Origin: Geojedonia sp051814705
GTDB lineage: Bacteria; Bacteroidota; Bacteroidia; Flavobacteriales; Flavobacteriaceae
Direction: 5' to 3'
DNA length: 64,000 nt
Assembly (NCBI GenBank): GCA_051814705.1
Contig: JBPWQW010000001.1
Span: 744,001 to 808,000, forward strand
Within the stretch, counting starts at the first letter, position 1. Each line of letters opens with the position of its first letter. The notes under the pieces were generated by a model. That model was not told the origin of the DNA and did not search any database. It was given only the letters and a program-made list of their open reading frames with translations. The position numbers were made by a program, and so were the translations under genes. Positions 26,734-35,965 of this stretch are shown piece after piece.

Positions 26734-27873
26734 ATGAAATTTAACACTAAAACAATTCATGGCGGGCAAGAACATGATCCAGCTTATGGTGCTGTCATGC
26801 CACCAATATATCAAACCTCAACCTATGCGCAAACTACACCAGGAGGCCATAAGGGATATGAATATTCAAGAACTCACAACCCAACACGACACGCATTGGA
26901 AAATGCCTTTGCAAGCATTGAGAATGGCAAATATGGGTTGGCGTTTGCTTCGGGGCTTGCTGCAATCGATGCTATTATTAAGCTATTAAAACCAGGGGAT
27001 GAAGTGATTTCTACTAACGACCTCTACGGAGGATCTTATAGATTGTTCACCAAAATATATGAAAATTTTGGAATTAAGTTTCATTTTATCGGGATGGAAC
27101 ATGTTTCAAATATTGAGTCCTATATCAATAAAAACACCAAACTGGTTTGGGTTGAGACTCCTACCAATCCAATGATGGGTATTATTGACATTAAATCCAT
27201 GGCTACAATTGCAAAAAAACATAATATTCTTTTAGCAGTTGATAATACATTTGCGTCGCCTTATCTGCAAGTGCCATTGGATTTAGGAGCCGACATTGTG
27301 ATGCATTCTGCTACTAAATATCTTGGTGGGCATAGCGATGTCGTGATGGGTGCTGTCGTTGTAAATGACAAAACATTGGCAGATAAATTATACTTTATTC
27401 AAAATGCAAGTGGCGCGATTTGCGGCCCTCAAGACAGTTTTTTGGTATTGCGTGGGATTAAGACTTTGCATATTCGCATGCAACGGCATTGTGAAAACGG
27501 AAGAACTGTAGCTGAATATTTGGCTTCTCACCCTAAAATTGAAAAGGTATATTGGCCAGGATTTGAAAACCATCCAAATCATGCTATTGCCAAAGCACAA
27601 ATGAAGGATTTTGGGGGTATGGTTTCCTTTACAACTAAAGGAAATAATTATAATGAAGCAATTAAAATTGTAGAACGCCTTAAAATTTTTACACTTGCAG
27701 AATCTTTAGGAGGAGTTGAATCGTTAGCTGGGCATCCAGCAAGTATGACACATGCCAGCATTCCAAAAGAAAAAAGAGAAAAAACGGGAGTTGTGGATTC
27801 TTTGATCAGATTAAGTGTAGGAATTGAAGATATAGATGACTTAATAGATGATTTAAAACAAGCCATTGGGTAA
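26734..27873 (+). CDS. metB: cystathionine gamma-synthase (PLP trans-sulfuration enzyme)
   Basis: A 379-residue Cys/Met-metabolism PLP enzyme. The cofactor lysine lies in DIVMHSATKYLGGHSDVVMG (about residue 198), the phosphate-binding loop in FASGLAAIDA, and the substrate region in SLGGVESLAGHPASMTHASIP, with a RLSVGIEDIDDLIDDLKQAI C-terminus. Such enzymes join an O-activated homoserine with cysteine to give cystathionine for methionine synthesis. The close paralogues cystathionine gamma-lyase and O-acetylhomoserine sulfhydrylase share these motifs, so the exact activity and the symbol are moderately sure. Monocistronic. Confidence 0.85.
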   Translation: MKFNTKTIHGGQEHDPAYGAVMPPIYQTSTYAQTTPGGHKGYEYSRTHNPTRHALENAFASIENGKYGLAFASGLAAIDAIIKLLKPGDEVISTNDLYGGSYRLFTKIYENFGIKFHFIGMEHVSNIESYINKNTKLVWVETPTNPMMGIIDIKSMATIAKKHNILLAVDNTFASPYLQVPLDLGADIVMHSATKYLGGHSDVVMGAVVVNDKTLADKLYFIQNASGAICGPQDSFLVLRGIKTLHIRMQRHCENGRTVAEYLASHPKIEKVYWPGFENHPNHAIAKAQMKDFGGMVSFTTKGNNYNEAIKIVERLKIFTLAESLGGVESLAGHPASMTHASIPKEKREKTGVVDSLIRLSVGIEDIDDLIDDLKQAIG

Positions 27874-27882
27874 GGATTTGTA

Positions 27883-28716
27883 TTAATCTAAATAATAGAC
27901 ATAACCGAAGTTGAGCCATACGAGCCAGTCATTGAATTTATTATAGCTTAATTTATGGTCGAAACCATCAATCCAGTCACTAAAATAAAGCTGCCAACGT
28001 AAATCTAACATTAGGTCAGAGAGCTTAGTAAACTTGTATCGAACACCAACACTGGTAACCACCGACCAAGCATTTATGGGGTCTAAGTTAATAGGGTATT
28101 CCCGTTGTTCACCAGGGGGAATAGGTGGCAATTTACTTGTATTTGCATACCAATAATCGTAAATATTAGCGGGGTTGTAAATATTCTCATCACCATAATT
28201 GGTCCATGCTTGAGGATGGGAGTTCGTGAAGTGAAAGCCTAAGCTAACAAAAGGGGCAAACTTATAGGCAAATGCTTGGAATGAACGAATACTTAAAGGA
28301 AAATATTCCAATTGCATCCCAATATCAAAGTTTTCTGCTACACCATGATGCGCTCTGAGTTTGTCTGCAAGCGCACTGGTTCTATCTGGAGCAACCCATT
28401 GACCATGGTGGTCAAGCCTCGTGTAGTTCCATGAAATTTCTGAACGAAGTTTGAAATGGTCATTAAAATAAGTGTCTGCGGAGTAGCAATTACAATCGGC
28501 ACTATATGCAAAACTAATATAATGAATAATGCCTATTCCAATACCACTATTACCAAGATTAGTGCTTTCATTCAAACGGCTACCAAAATCTGACCTAAAC
28601 TCAACAGGTCCTATAATAGCTCCAATTTCATGCGAAAAACCAAGTTGAGCATATCCTAGATTAATATTAATAAAAACAATAAATGGGAATGCTAATTGTT
28701 TAACATTAAGCGTCAT
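27883..28716 (-). CDS. THC0290_0291-like outer-membrane barrel protein
   Basis: A 277-residue protein with a signal peptide (ending INLGYA) followed by QLGFSHEIGAIIGPVEFRSDFGSR, GIGIGIIHYISFAY and many short amphipathic strands, ending DWLVWLNFGYVYYLD as a barrel would. I recall flavobacterial proteins with the same opening annotated as the THC0290_0291 family; the function is unknown. A CNC pair (SADCNCYSADTYFNDHFKLRSE) is a notable feature. It converges with the metB gene (9-bp gap) and is divergent from gdhA. Confidence 0.7.
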   Translation of the reverse strand: MTLNVKQLAFPFIVFININLGYAQLGFSHEIGAIIGPVEFRSDFGSRLNESTNLGNSGIGIGIIHYISFAYSADCNCYSADTYFNDHFKLRSEISWNYTRLDHHGQWVAPDRTSALADKLRAHHGVAENFDIGMQLEYFPLSIRSFQAFAYKFAPFVSLGFHFTNSHPQAWTNYGDENIYNPANIYDYWYANTSKLPPIPPGEQREYPINLDPINAWSVVTSVGVRYKFTKLSDLMLDLRWQLYFSDWIDGFDHKLSYNKFNDWLVWLNFGYVYYLD

Positions 28717-28894
28717 ATGGTTTCATTTAATTGGGGGCAATGTTGTTAACAAATATATGAAAACTGCCTTAACTATCAAATAAAACGGATTTTGATGAAT
28801 CCGTTTAAAAAACTAAACGTTTTTATAGCATCATTATTTTAATATACTCAAAATGAGAATATAAAAAAAATAATATATAATTTTATAGATAATG

Positions 28895-28902
28895 TATATT
28901 TG
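28895..28902 (+). promoter_or_regulatory. candidate gdhA -7 element
   Basis: TATATTTG matches TAnnTTTG 34 bp upstream of the gdhA start codon, within a very AT-rich 220-bp divergent promoter region. The -33 element is not obvious. Confidence 0.5.
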
Positions 28903-28936
28903 CAAGGCAAAGTAGAAATTTACTACAAAATATTAT

Positions 28937-30280
28937 ATGGAAAAAATAATCAAAGACTTTTTAGATCTTGTTAAAGTAAGAAATGGGAATGAACCCGAGT
29001 TTTTACAGGCTGTACAAGAGGTTGCAGAAACTGTGATCCCTTATATAGTCCAACATGATATTTATCACGGCAAAAACATTCTTTTAAGGATGGTAGAACC
29101 AGAACGCGCCATTACATTTAGAGTGAATTGGGTTGATGACCAAGGCGAAATACAGGTTAATCGAGGATATCGCATTCAAATGAACTCTGCGATTGGGCCA
29201 TATAAAGGAGGGTTGCGTTTCCACCCTTCAGTAAATATGAGTATTCTAAAATTTTTGGCTTTTGAACAAGTATTTAAAAATAGTTTGACGACCCTGCCAA
29301 TGGGTGGAGGAAAAGGCGGAAGTGATTTTGACCCCAAAGGTAAAAGCGATGGAGAAATTATGCGTTTTTGCCATGCTTTTATGAGTGAATTATTTAGACA
29401 TATAGGCCCACAAACTGATATACCAGCTGGAGATATTGGGGTTGGTGCTAGAGAAATTGGGTTTCTATTTGGGATGTATAAAAAATTACGAAATGAATTT
29501 ACCGGTGTCTTAACCGGTAAAGGAATGAGTTGGGGAGGGTCATTGATTAGACCTGAAGCAACCGGATATGGTAATGTTTATTTTGCGCAATGTATGCTAG
29601 ATACCAAAAAGGATAGTTTTAAAGGTAAAAATATTGTGATTTCGGGCTCAGGAAATGTGGCGCAATTTGCTGCAGAAAAAGCGCTTCAGTTGGGGGGTCG
29701 GGTACTCACATTATCGGACTCATCCGGGTATATTTATGATCAAGAGGGTATTAATAAAGAGAAGTTGGCCTTTATCATGGAATTAAAAAATGTCAAACGA
29801 GGCAGAATAAATGAATACGTTAAAAAGTATCCTAGTGCCAAATTTGTCGAGGACAAAACACCATGGGAAGTAGCTTGTGATATCGCATTACCATGTGCAA
29901 CACAAAACGAACTTAATGGAAATGACGCAAGAATGTTGCTGAAAAATGGCTGCAAATGTGTAAGTGAAGGCGCTAACATGCCTTCTACCATTGAAGCTGT
30001 AGCAGAATTCCATAAGGCTAAAATTTTATTTGCTCCGGGTAAAGCTTCAAATGCTGGAGGTGTAGCAACTTCTGGATTGGAAATGACCCAAAACTCATTG
30101 AGATATAATTGGTCAAGAGAAGAAGTGGACAATAAACTAAAAGAGATTATGATCGATATCCATAAATCTTGTATAGCCTATGGTACACAAGATGACGGGT
30201 ATGTTGATTATGTTAAAGGCGCCAATATTGCTGGATTTGTTAAAGTAGCCGACGCGATGTTAGCACAGGGAGTAGTTTAA
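28937..30280 (+). CDS. gdhA: NADP-specific glutamate dehydrogenase
   Basis: A 447-residue hexameric-type enzyme, the same length as E. coli GdhA, that makes glutamate from 2-oxoglutarate and ammonium using NADPH. Diagnostic blocks: YKGGLRFHPSVNMSILKFLAFEQVFKNSLT, the catalytic LPMGGGKGGSDFDPKGKS (Lys near residue 127), TGKGMSWGGSLIRPEATGYG, and the Rossmann motif VISGSGNVAQFAAEKA. The NADP preference is inferred from family resemblance. A strong terminator follows, so it is monocistronic. Confidence 0.97.
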   Translation: MEKIIKDFLDLVKVRNGNEPEFLQAVQEVAETVIPYIVQHDIYHGKNILLRMVEPERAITFRVNWVDDQGEIQVNRGYRIQMNSAIGPYKGGLRFHPSVNMSILKFLAFEQVFKNSLTTLPMGGGKGGSDFDPKGKSDGEIMRFCHAFMSELFRHIGPQTDIPAGDIGVGAREIGFLFGMYKKLRNEFTGVLTGKGMSWGGSLIRPEATGYGNVYFAQCMLDTKKDSFKGKNIVISGSGNVAQFAAEKALQLGGRVLTLSDSSGYIYDQEGINKEKLAFIMELKNVKRGRINEYVKKYPSAKFVEDKTPWEVACDIALPCATQNELNGNDARMLLKNGCKCVSEGANMPSTIEAVAEFHKAKILFAPGKASNAGGVATSGLEMTQNSLRYNWSREEVDNKLKEIMIDIHKSCIAYGTQDDGYVDYVKGANIAGFVKVADAMLAQGVV

Positions 30281-30302
30281 TAAATATGGATTTTTAAGAG
30301 TT

Positions 30303-30332
30303 AAGCTTCTGTAGTGTTACAGAAGCTTTTTT
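30303..30332 (+). terminator. rho-independent terminator after gdhA
   Basis: AAGCTTCTGTA (30303-30313), GTGT loop, TACAGAAGCTT (30318-30328), then a T-run, 22 bp beyond the gdhA stop. Confidence 0.9.
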
Positions 30333-30376
30333 ATTTGTATTTATATGATTATATAAAAAAAGTCGTTAACAATAAA

Positions 30377-30384
30377 TATATTTG
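30377..30384 (+). promoter_or_regulatory. candidate porZ -7 element
   Basis: TATATTTG, matching TAnnTTTG, ends 16 bp before the porZ start codon. Confidence 0.45.
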
Positions 30385-30400
30385 AACACAATTGTTGCAC

Positions 30401-32779
30401 ATGTTAAGACGAATTACGGTATTCCTTTTTATTATAACTTTTTATCTTAGCTCAGCCCAAGATTATTCATCACTTTGGGAAGGCTATTTTTCGTATCATA
30501 ATATTAAGGATGTCAGTCAAGGCAACAACAAAATTTATGCAGCTTCTGAAAATGCCATATTTAGCTATGATTTGACCACAAATGAATTGCAAAACATAAC
30601 GACTATTAATGGTCTTTCTGGGCAAACGATTACTAAAATTAAATATAGTGAAGCCTATCAATTACTCATGATTGGTTATGAAAATGGCTTGATTGAAATT
30701 GTATTTGACAACGATGAAAAAGTAATATCTGTGGTTGATATTTTGGATAAAGAAACAATCGCGCCTAATGTTAAACGCATAAATCATTTTAATGAGAAAG
30801 ATGGATTGATGTATATCTCGACCAATTATGGTATTTCAGTATATAATTTACAACGCTTGGAATTTGGCGATACCTATTTAATTGGAGCCGGAGGAAGTCA
30901 AATCAATGTTAGCCAAACAACAGTATTTGGAGATTTTATCTATGCAGCATGTGGTAATAATAATGCTATAAAAAAGGCGTCATTGCTAAATCCAAATCTT
31001 ATTGATTATCAACAATGGCGGACCATTAGCACCGGCAATTTTAAGTCAATTCAAGCAGTTGGAGATAAGTTATATACCGTAAGAACAAATAGGACATTTT
31101 ATGAAATTGTAAAGGACAATTTAATTCAATTATTTGTGTATCAGGACCTGCCTATGGATACAAGAGAGGTCAACAATAATTTAATTATTACCACCATAAA
31201 AAATGTGTTTGTTTATAATAGTAATTATGGTCTATTATCAACAGCATCCATTAATCAGGAGTTTAACACCAGTTTTTCATCGGCAACAATTAATGGTGAG
31301 CATATTTATATTGGGACTTCAAGTTTTGGAGTCTTGAGAACATTCTTATCAGACACAAACGCTTTTGAGGTAATTAGACCGGATGGTCCTTTAAGGAACA
31401 ATGGATTTAAAATTGAGGCAAAGTATAATAAGCTGTGGTTAACCTTTGGAGATTATGATGTTTTTCATAATCCATTCCCATTAAGGCAATATGGGTTAAG
31501 TATATATGAAGATGAAAATTGGCATAACATTCCTTATGATAGTTTATTGACCGCCAGAAATCTAACCTATACCGCTGTCAATCCTTTTAACCCAAAACAA
31601 GTATTTATAAGTGCAACCCATGATGGGCTTTTAGAAATGAACGATGATAAAGCTACAACGTTATACAACCAAAACAATAGTGGTTTGGAATCTCTGTCCG
31701 ATCCCAGCAACCCAAATGCTGTAAGTATTAGAATTAGTGGGTCACAATTTGATTCCAATGGTTTACTTTGGACGGTTACTGCAAGAAATGACAGTCCATT
31801 AAAATCATACAACCCAAGCACGAATCAATGGAAGGCGTTTAGTTTTGAGAAAATAATCTCTGATAGTTTTTTTGATGAATTTGGCTTTAGTGATTTGATA
31901 GTTGACAGGAGTGGAACAAAATGGGTTGGATCTTACAAAAACGGGGTAATAGCTTATAATGAAAATAACGGCAAGAATATAATCAATAGAGTTTTTAGTG
32001 AAGAACAAAAAATGCCAACTACTGTGGTAAAAGCTTTAGCCATTGATAATAGAGGCCAACTTTGGATAGGTACCATAAAAGGATTAAGAGTATTATACAA
32101 CACCTCAAGTTTTTTAGACGACCCTAATCCTGCTGTCAACGATATAATTATACTGGACGATGGGATACCAAAGGAACTGTTGTCAAACCAGTTTATTACG
32201 GATATTAAAGTAGATGGCTCCAACAATAAATGGATTGGGACACTTGACTCTGGACTGTTTTATTTTTCTCCAGATGGGCAAAGAACCATTTTTCATTTTA
32301 CTACAGATAACTCCCCGCTTCCTTCCAACAACATCAGTGATATTTCAATCGATTCACAAAGCGGAAAGGTTTATATTTCTACACCTAAAGGGCTAGTGTC
32401 TTATTTGTCAGGAGGTTCTAATGCTGAAGACGAATTGTCGAATGTCTTTGTCTATCCCAATCCCGTTAGGCCAGAGTACAATATTTTGGGATTTAACGAC
32501 TTAAACAACATAAATAACGGGGTAAAAATAAAAGGGCTAACAGAAAATGTTAACATTAAGATTACAGATATTGAAGGCAATTTAGTGGCCGAAGCTCAGT
32601 CAAGAATCAATCAACGTTCGTCAAGGGCTAATTATAATTTCGCCATCGATGGGGGTACAGCCATCTGGAATGGTAAAAACCTTGCAAACCATATTGTGGC
32701 TTCTGGGGTATATTTAATTTTAATTTCTGATCTAGATTCCTTTGAAACAAAGGTTTTAAAACTGGCAATCATAAGATAA
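30401..32779 (+). CDS. porZ: PorZ-like type IX secretion system propeller protein
   Basis: A 792-residue exported protein (signal ending YLSSAQ). The N-terminal segment DYSSLWEGYFSYHNIKDVSQGNNKIYAASENAIFSYD is the hallmark opening of PorZ. Repeated beta-propeller blades follow (motifs such as LWIGTIKGLRVLY, KWIGTLDSGLFYF, VYISTPKGLVSY), and there is a C-terminal T9SS-type beta domain (FVYPNPVRPEYN to the end). In Porphyromonas PorZ is part of the attachment complex that delivers anionic LPS to T9SS cargo. Start chosen at the ATG of MLRRITVF; a TTG three codons upstream is possible. It is followed 16 bp later by recO. Confidence 0.82.
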   Translation: MLRRITVFLFIITFYLSSAQDYSSLWEGYFSYHNIKDVSQGNNKIYAASENAIFSYDLTTNELQNITTINGLSGQTITKIKYSEAYQLLMIGYENGLIEIVFDNDEKVISVVDILDKETIAPNVKRINHFNEKDGLMYISTNYGISVYNLQRLEFGDTYLIGAGGSQINVSQTTVFGDFIYAACGNNNAIKKASLLNPNLIDYQQWRTISTGNFKSIQAVGDKLYTVRTNRTFYEIVKDNLIQLFVYQDLPMDTREVNNNLIITTIKNVFVYNSNYGLLSTASINQEFNTSFSSATINGEHIYIGTSSFGVLRTFLSDTNAFEVIRPDGPLRNNGFKIEAKYNKLWLTFGDYDVFHNPFPLRQYGLSIYEDENWHNIPYDSLLTARNLTYTAVNPFNPKQVFISATHDGLLEMNDDKATTLYNQNNSGLESLSDPSNPNAVSIRISGSQFDSNGLLWTVTARNDSPLKSYNPSTNQWKAFSFEKIISDSFFDEFGFSDLIVDRSGTKWVGSYKNGVIAYNENNGKNIINRVFSEEQKMPTTVVKALAIDNRGQLWIGTIKGLRVLYNTSSFLDDPNPAVNDIIILDDGIPKELLSNQFITDIKVDGSNNKWIGTLDSGLFYFSPDGQRTIFHFTTDNSPLPSNNISDISIDSQSGKVYISTPKGLVSYLSGGSNAEDELSNVFVYPNPVRPEYNILGFNDLNNINNGVKIKGLTENVNIKITDIEGNLVAEAQSRINQRSSRANYNFAIDGGTAIWNGKNLANHIVASGVYLILISDLDSFETKVLKLAIIR

Positions 32780-32795
32780 TTAATAACCATAAACC

Positions 32796-33515
32796 ATGTT
32801 GGTTAAAACAAATGCCATTGTTCTTTCAAAACTAAACTATCGCGATAACGATTTAATAGTAAAATGTTATACAAAACAAAGGGGTGTTGTTAGCTACCTT
32901 ATTAGGGGCGCTTTAAAAACCCAAAAAGGAAGTTCAAAAACAGCCTATTTCCAACCCTTATCTTTAGTGTTGATAGACGAACAGTTTAGAGCGAATCGTT
33001 CCTTACAAAGCATCAAAGAAGTCAGGATCGATTATCTTTATAAAACACTGCATACCGATGTTTTAAAAAGTGCCATTGTGATGTTTTTGTCCGAAGTGCT
33101 TTCATCCGTACTTAAAGAAGAGGAGCAGAATGAACAGCTGTATCTTTTCATAGAGAATAGCCTACGATGTCTAGATTATGAAGCGGAATTTTCAAATTTT
33201 CATTTGTTGTTTTTGATCCAATTAACCAAATTCCTTGGGTTTTATCCAGATGATCAAAATAAGACCAATCCATACTTTAATTTGAGCAATGGTTTATTTG
33301 AGCCTAAAAAGGATGTGCGTTATTCGATTTCAGGCGAAAATTTAGACCTTCTTAAACAGCTGTTAGGCATAAATTTTGATAGGCTTAATACGATTAAATT
33401 AAATTCGAAGCAAAGGCATTCATTTTTAAACATGTTATTGCTTTATTTTGAATTACAATTGGGCGATTTTAAAAAACCAAAATCACTCCAAATATTTAAT
33501 CAAATATTTAATTAA
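32796..33515 (+). CDS. recO: DNA repair protein RecO
   Basis: A 239-residue recombination mediator. It has the N-terminal OB-fold of RecO (TNAIVLSKLNYRDNDLIVKCYTKQRGVVSYLIRGA, residues 5-40) and the helical C-terminal region (LHTDVLKSAIVMFLSEVLSSVLKEEEQNEQLY; LTKFLGFYPD). The zinc-finger cysteines of some RecO proteins are not present. RecO loads RecA on SSB-coated DNA with RecR. It is sandwiched between porZ and a TonB-dependent receptor gene with spacings of 16 and 23 bp, so probably one transcript. Confidence 0.93.
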   Translation: MLVKTNAIVLSKLNYRDNDLIVKCYTKQRGVVSYLIRGALKTQKGSSKTAYFQPLSLVLIDEQFRANRSLQSIKEVRIDYLYKTLHTDVLKSAIVMFLSEVLSSVLKEEEQNEQLYLFIENSLRCLDYEAEFSNFHLLFLIQLTKFLGFYPDDQNKTNPYFNLSNGLFEPKKDVRYSISGENLDLLKQLLGINFDRLNTIKLNSKQRHSFLNMLLLYFELQLGDFKKPKSLQIFNQIFN

Positions 33516-33538
33516 TAACCTACGACCAACTATTAAAA

Positions 33539-35956
33539 ATGAAAATTAAGTTCTTACTAGTTTTGTTATGCCTTTTTAGTTCAACTGTATTTGAGGCTCA
33601 ACAAGTAAAAGTTTTAGAAGACAACACTCAAAACCGAATTCACGGAGTTACAATTTACAACCATAATAAAACAAAAACGGTAACTACAAATATAGATGGA
33701 GAAGCTTCATTAGAACTATTTGCAGCAAACGAAACACTTTATTTTCTGAACCCTTTATATGAATTAAAAACTTTAAAAAAATCCACAATTGCTTCAAATA
33801 GCTATATAGTATATCTAGAAATGAAGGTGGAGGATTTAAAGGAAATTGTTATTTCGGCTTCAAAATTTGAACAAAATAGGAACGAAATTCCTCAAAAAAT
33901 AATCAATATAAACGCTAAGGAAATTCAATTTTCAAATCCGCAAACCAGTGCTGATCTACTGGAGAATTCTGGAAATGTATATATTCAAAAAAGTCAACTT
34001 GGTGGCGGAAGTCCAATGATTAGGGGGTTTTCAACCAATAGACTTTTGATTACTGTGGATGGCGTAAGGATGAACAACGCCATTTTTAGAGGAGGAAATC
34101 TGCAAAATGTGATTTCTATTGATCCCTTTACAATACAAAACACCGAGATCACTCTTGGTGCGGGTTCAGTAGTATACGGAAGCGACGCAATTGGTGGTGT
34201 TATGAGTTTCTATACCCAAAAACCTCAATTGTCATATAAGGATTCTTTATATTTTAAGGCTAACACTCTTGTGCGATATGCATCCGCAAATTCTGAAAAA
34301 ACTGGACATGTAGACTTTAATTTTGGGTTTAAAAAATGGGCGTTTTTAAGTAGCATTAGTTATACGGATTTTGATGATTTAAGAATGGGTAGCCACGGTC
34401 CGGATGATTATTTAAGACCCGAATATGTTAAGACAGTACATGGTGAAGATTTGATTATTGAAAACGATAACCCACTAATACAAAGGCCTACGGGTTATAA
34501 TCAGGTTAATTTAATGCAAAAGGCACATTATGAGCCTGAAGACAATTTAAGTTTTGATTTAGGGCTTTTTTATAGCACAACGTCAAGTTATTCCAGATAT
34601 GACCGACTTATAAGATACCGTCGTAATAAACTCCGTTCAGCCGAGTGGAATTATGGTCCTCAACGTTGGTTTATGGGGAACCTCCAACTCACCAAATTAA
34701 GTAGTAAATCCAATTTATATGATAAGGCAAAACTCACTTTGGCTTATCAAAATTTTCAGGAAAGTAGATTTGATAGAGACTTTAAATCCGAAATAAGGAA
34801 TATTAGAGAAGAAGCAGTTGACGCTTTTACTTTTAATGCAGATCTAGAAAAACAATTAAGCCCTAAAACCGAACTATTTTATGGTGTAGAATATCTTTAT
34901 AATAAGGTCAATTCAACAGGAGAGGAAGCAAATATTTTAAATAATACATCAATATCTACCGTTTCAAGATACCCTAATGGCTCTGATTGGCAATCCCTTG
35001 CAGCTTATATGAGTGTTAAATACAAACCCAACTCAAAATTTATTTTTCAGTCGGGACTAAGGTATAATCACGTACTCATCCACGCTAATTTTTCTGAAAA
35101 CAATCGATACTTAAACTTGCCTTTTGAAAAGGTTTCTATAAATGCAGGAGCTTTTTCTGGGACGGCAGGAATAAGTTGGTTGCCCAACGATATAGTGCAA
35201 TGGAAATTAAATGCATCGTCGGCATTTAGGGCACCAAATATTGATGATGTAGGTAAGGTGTTCGATTCTGAACCGGGTTCTGTAGTAGTGCCAAACAATA
35301 ATCTTAAACCAGAATACGCCTATGGTGGTGAACTGGGTTTAAAACTGAATTTTGAGAATGTTTTTATTGCCGATATGGCTACGTATTACACGTTTTTGGA
35401 CAATGCGTTAGTGAGACGAGATTTTTCATTAAATGGGCAAACAGAGATTCTGTATGATGGAGAACTGAGTAATGTTCAAGCCATACAAAATGCTTCTAAA
35501 GCCTGGATTTATGGATTTGAAGTAGGTATACAAGCAAATTTCACTAAATCTTTGAAATTAACATCCCAATATAATATTATAGGAGGTACTGAAGAAGAAA
35601 ACGGTATAGAAATGCCAGTAAGACATGCAGCACCAAATTTTGGAAATACACATCTTGTCTGGCGGAAAAATAAATTTCAATTTGATGCTTTTGCTGAATA
35701 TAATAATGAGTTATCGTTTTATCAATTAGCACCTTCAGAATTAGAGAAGGATTATATCTATGCATTGGATAGTAACGGAAACCCTTATGCTCCTTCGTGG
35801 TATACTCTTAATTTTAAAACCCAATATCAGCTCTCAGATACAGCTACAATAACGGCTAGTTTAGAGAATATAACAGATCAACGGTATAAAACCTACTCTT
35901 CTGGGATTGCTTCACCAGGTAGAAATTTGATAGTCTCCTTAAAATATGTTTTGTAG
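33539..35956 (+). CDS. TonB-dependent receptor, heme/hemoglobin receptor-like
   Basis: An 805-residue outer-membrane receptor: signal peptide (ending SSTVFEAQ), a short carboxypeptidase-like regulatory domain (to about residue 95), a plug (about 100-230) with SADLLENSGNVYIQKSQLGGGSPMIRGFSTNRLLITVDGVRMNNAI and a long barrel ending NLIVSLKYVL. The plug motif GGGSPMIRGF...VDGVRMNNAIFRGGNLQ resembles receptors for heme or hemoglobin, so iron acquisition is a reasonable but unproven role. Following porZ and recO, it is the last gene in the run; the next gene is convergent, 9 bp away. Confidence 0.88.
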   Translation: MKIKFLLVLLCLFSSTVFEAQQVKVLEDNTQNRIHGVTIYNHNKTKTVTTNIDGEASLELFAANETLYFLNPLYELKTLKKSTIASNSYIVYLEMKVEDLKEIVISASKFEQNRNEIPQKIININAKEIQFSNPQTSADLLENSGNVYIQKSQLGGGSPMIRGFSTNRLLITVDGVRMNNAIFRGGNLQNVISIDPFTIQNTEITLGAGSVVYGSDAIGGVMSFYTQKPQLSYKDSLYFKANTLVRYASANSEKTGHVDFNFGFKKWAFLSSISYTDFDDLRMGSHGPDDYLRPEYVKTVHGEDLIIENDNPLIQRPTGYNQVNLMQKAHYEPEDNLSFDLGLFYSTTSSYSRYDRLIRYRRNKLRSAEWNYGPQRWFMGNLQLTKLSSKSNLYDKAKLTLAYQNFQESRFDRDFKSEIRNIREEAVDAFTFNADLEKQLSPKTELFYGVEYLYNKVNSTGEEANILNNTSISTVSRYPNGSDWQSLAAYMSVKYKPNSKFIFQSGLRYNHVLIHANFSENNRYLNLPFEKVSINAGAFSGTAGISWLPNDIVQWKLNASSAFRAPNIDDVGKVFDSEPGSVVVPNNNLKPEYAYGGELGLKLNFENVFIADMATYYTFLDNALVRRDFSLNGQTEILYDGELSNVQAIQNASKAWIYGFEVGIQANFTKSLKLTSQYNIIGGTEEENGIEMPVRHAAPNFGNTHLVWRKNKFQFDAFAEYNNELSFYQLAPSELEKDYIYALDSNGNPYAPSWYTLNFKTQYQLSDTATITASLENITDQRYKTYSSGIASPGRNLIVSLKYVL

Positions 35957-35965
35957 ACTGAAAAG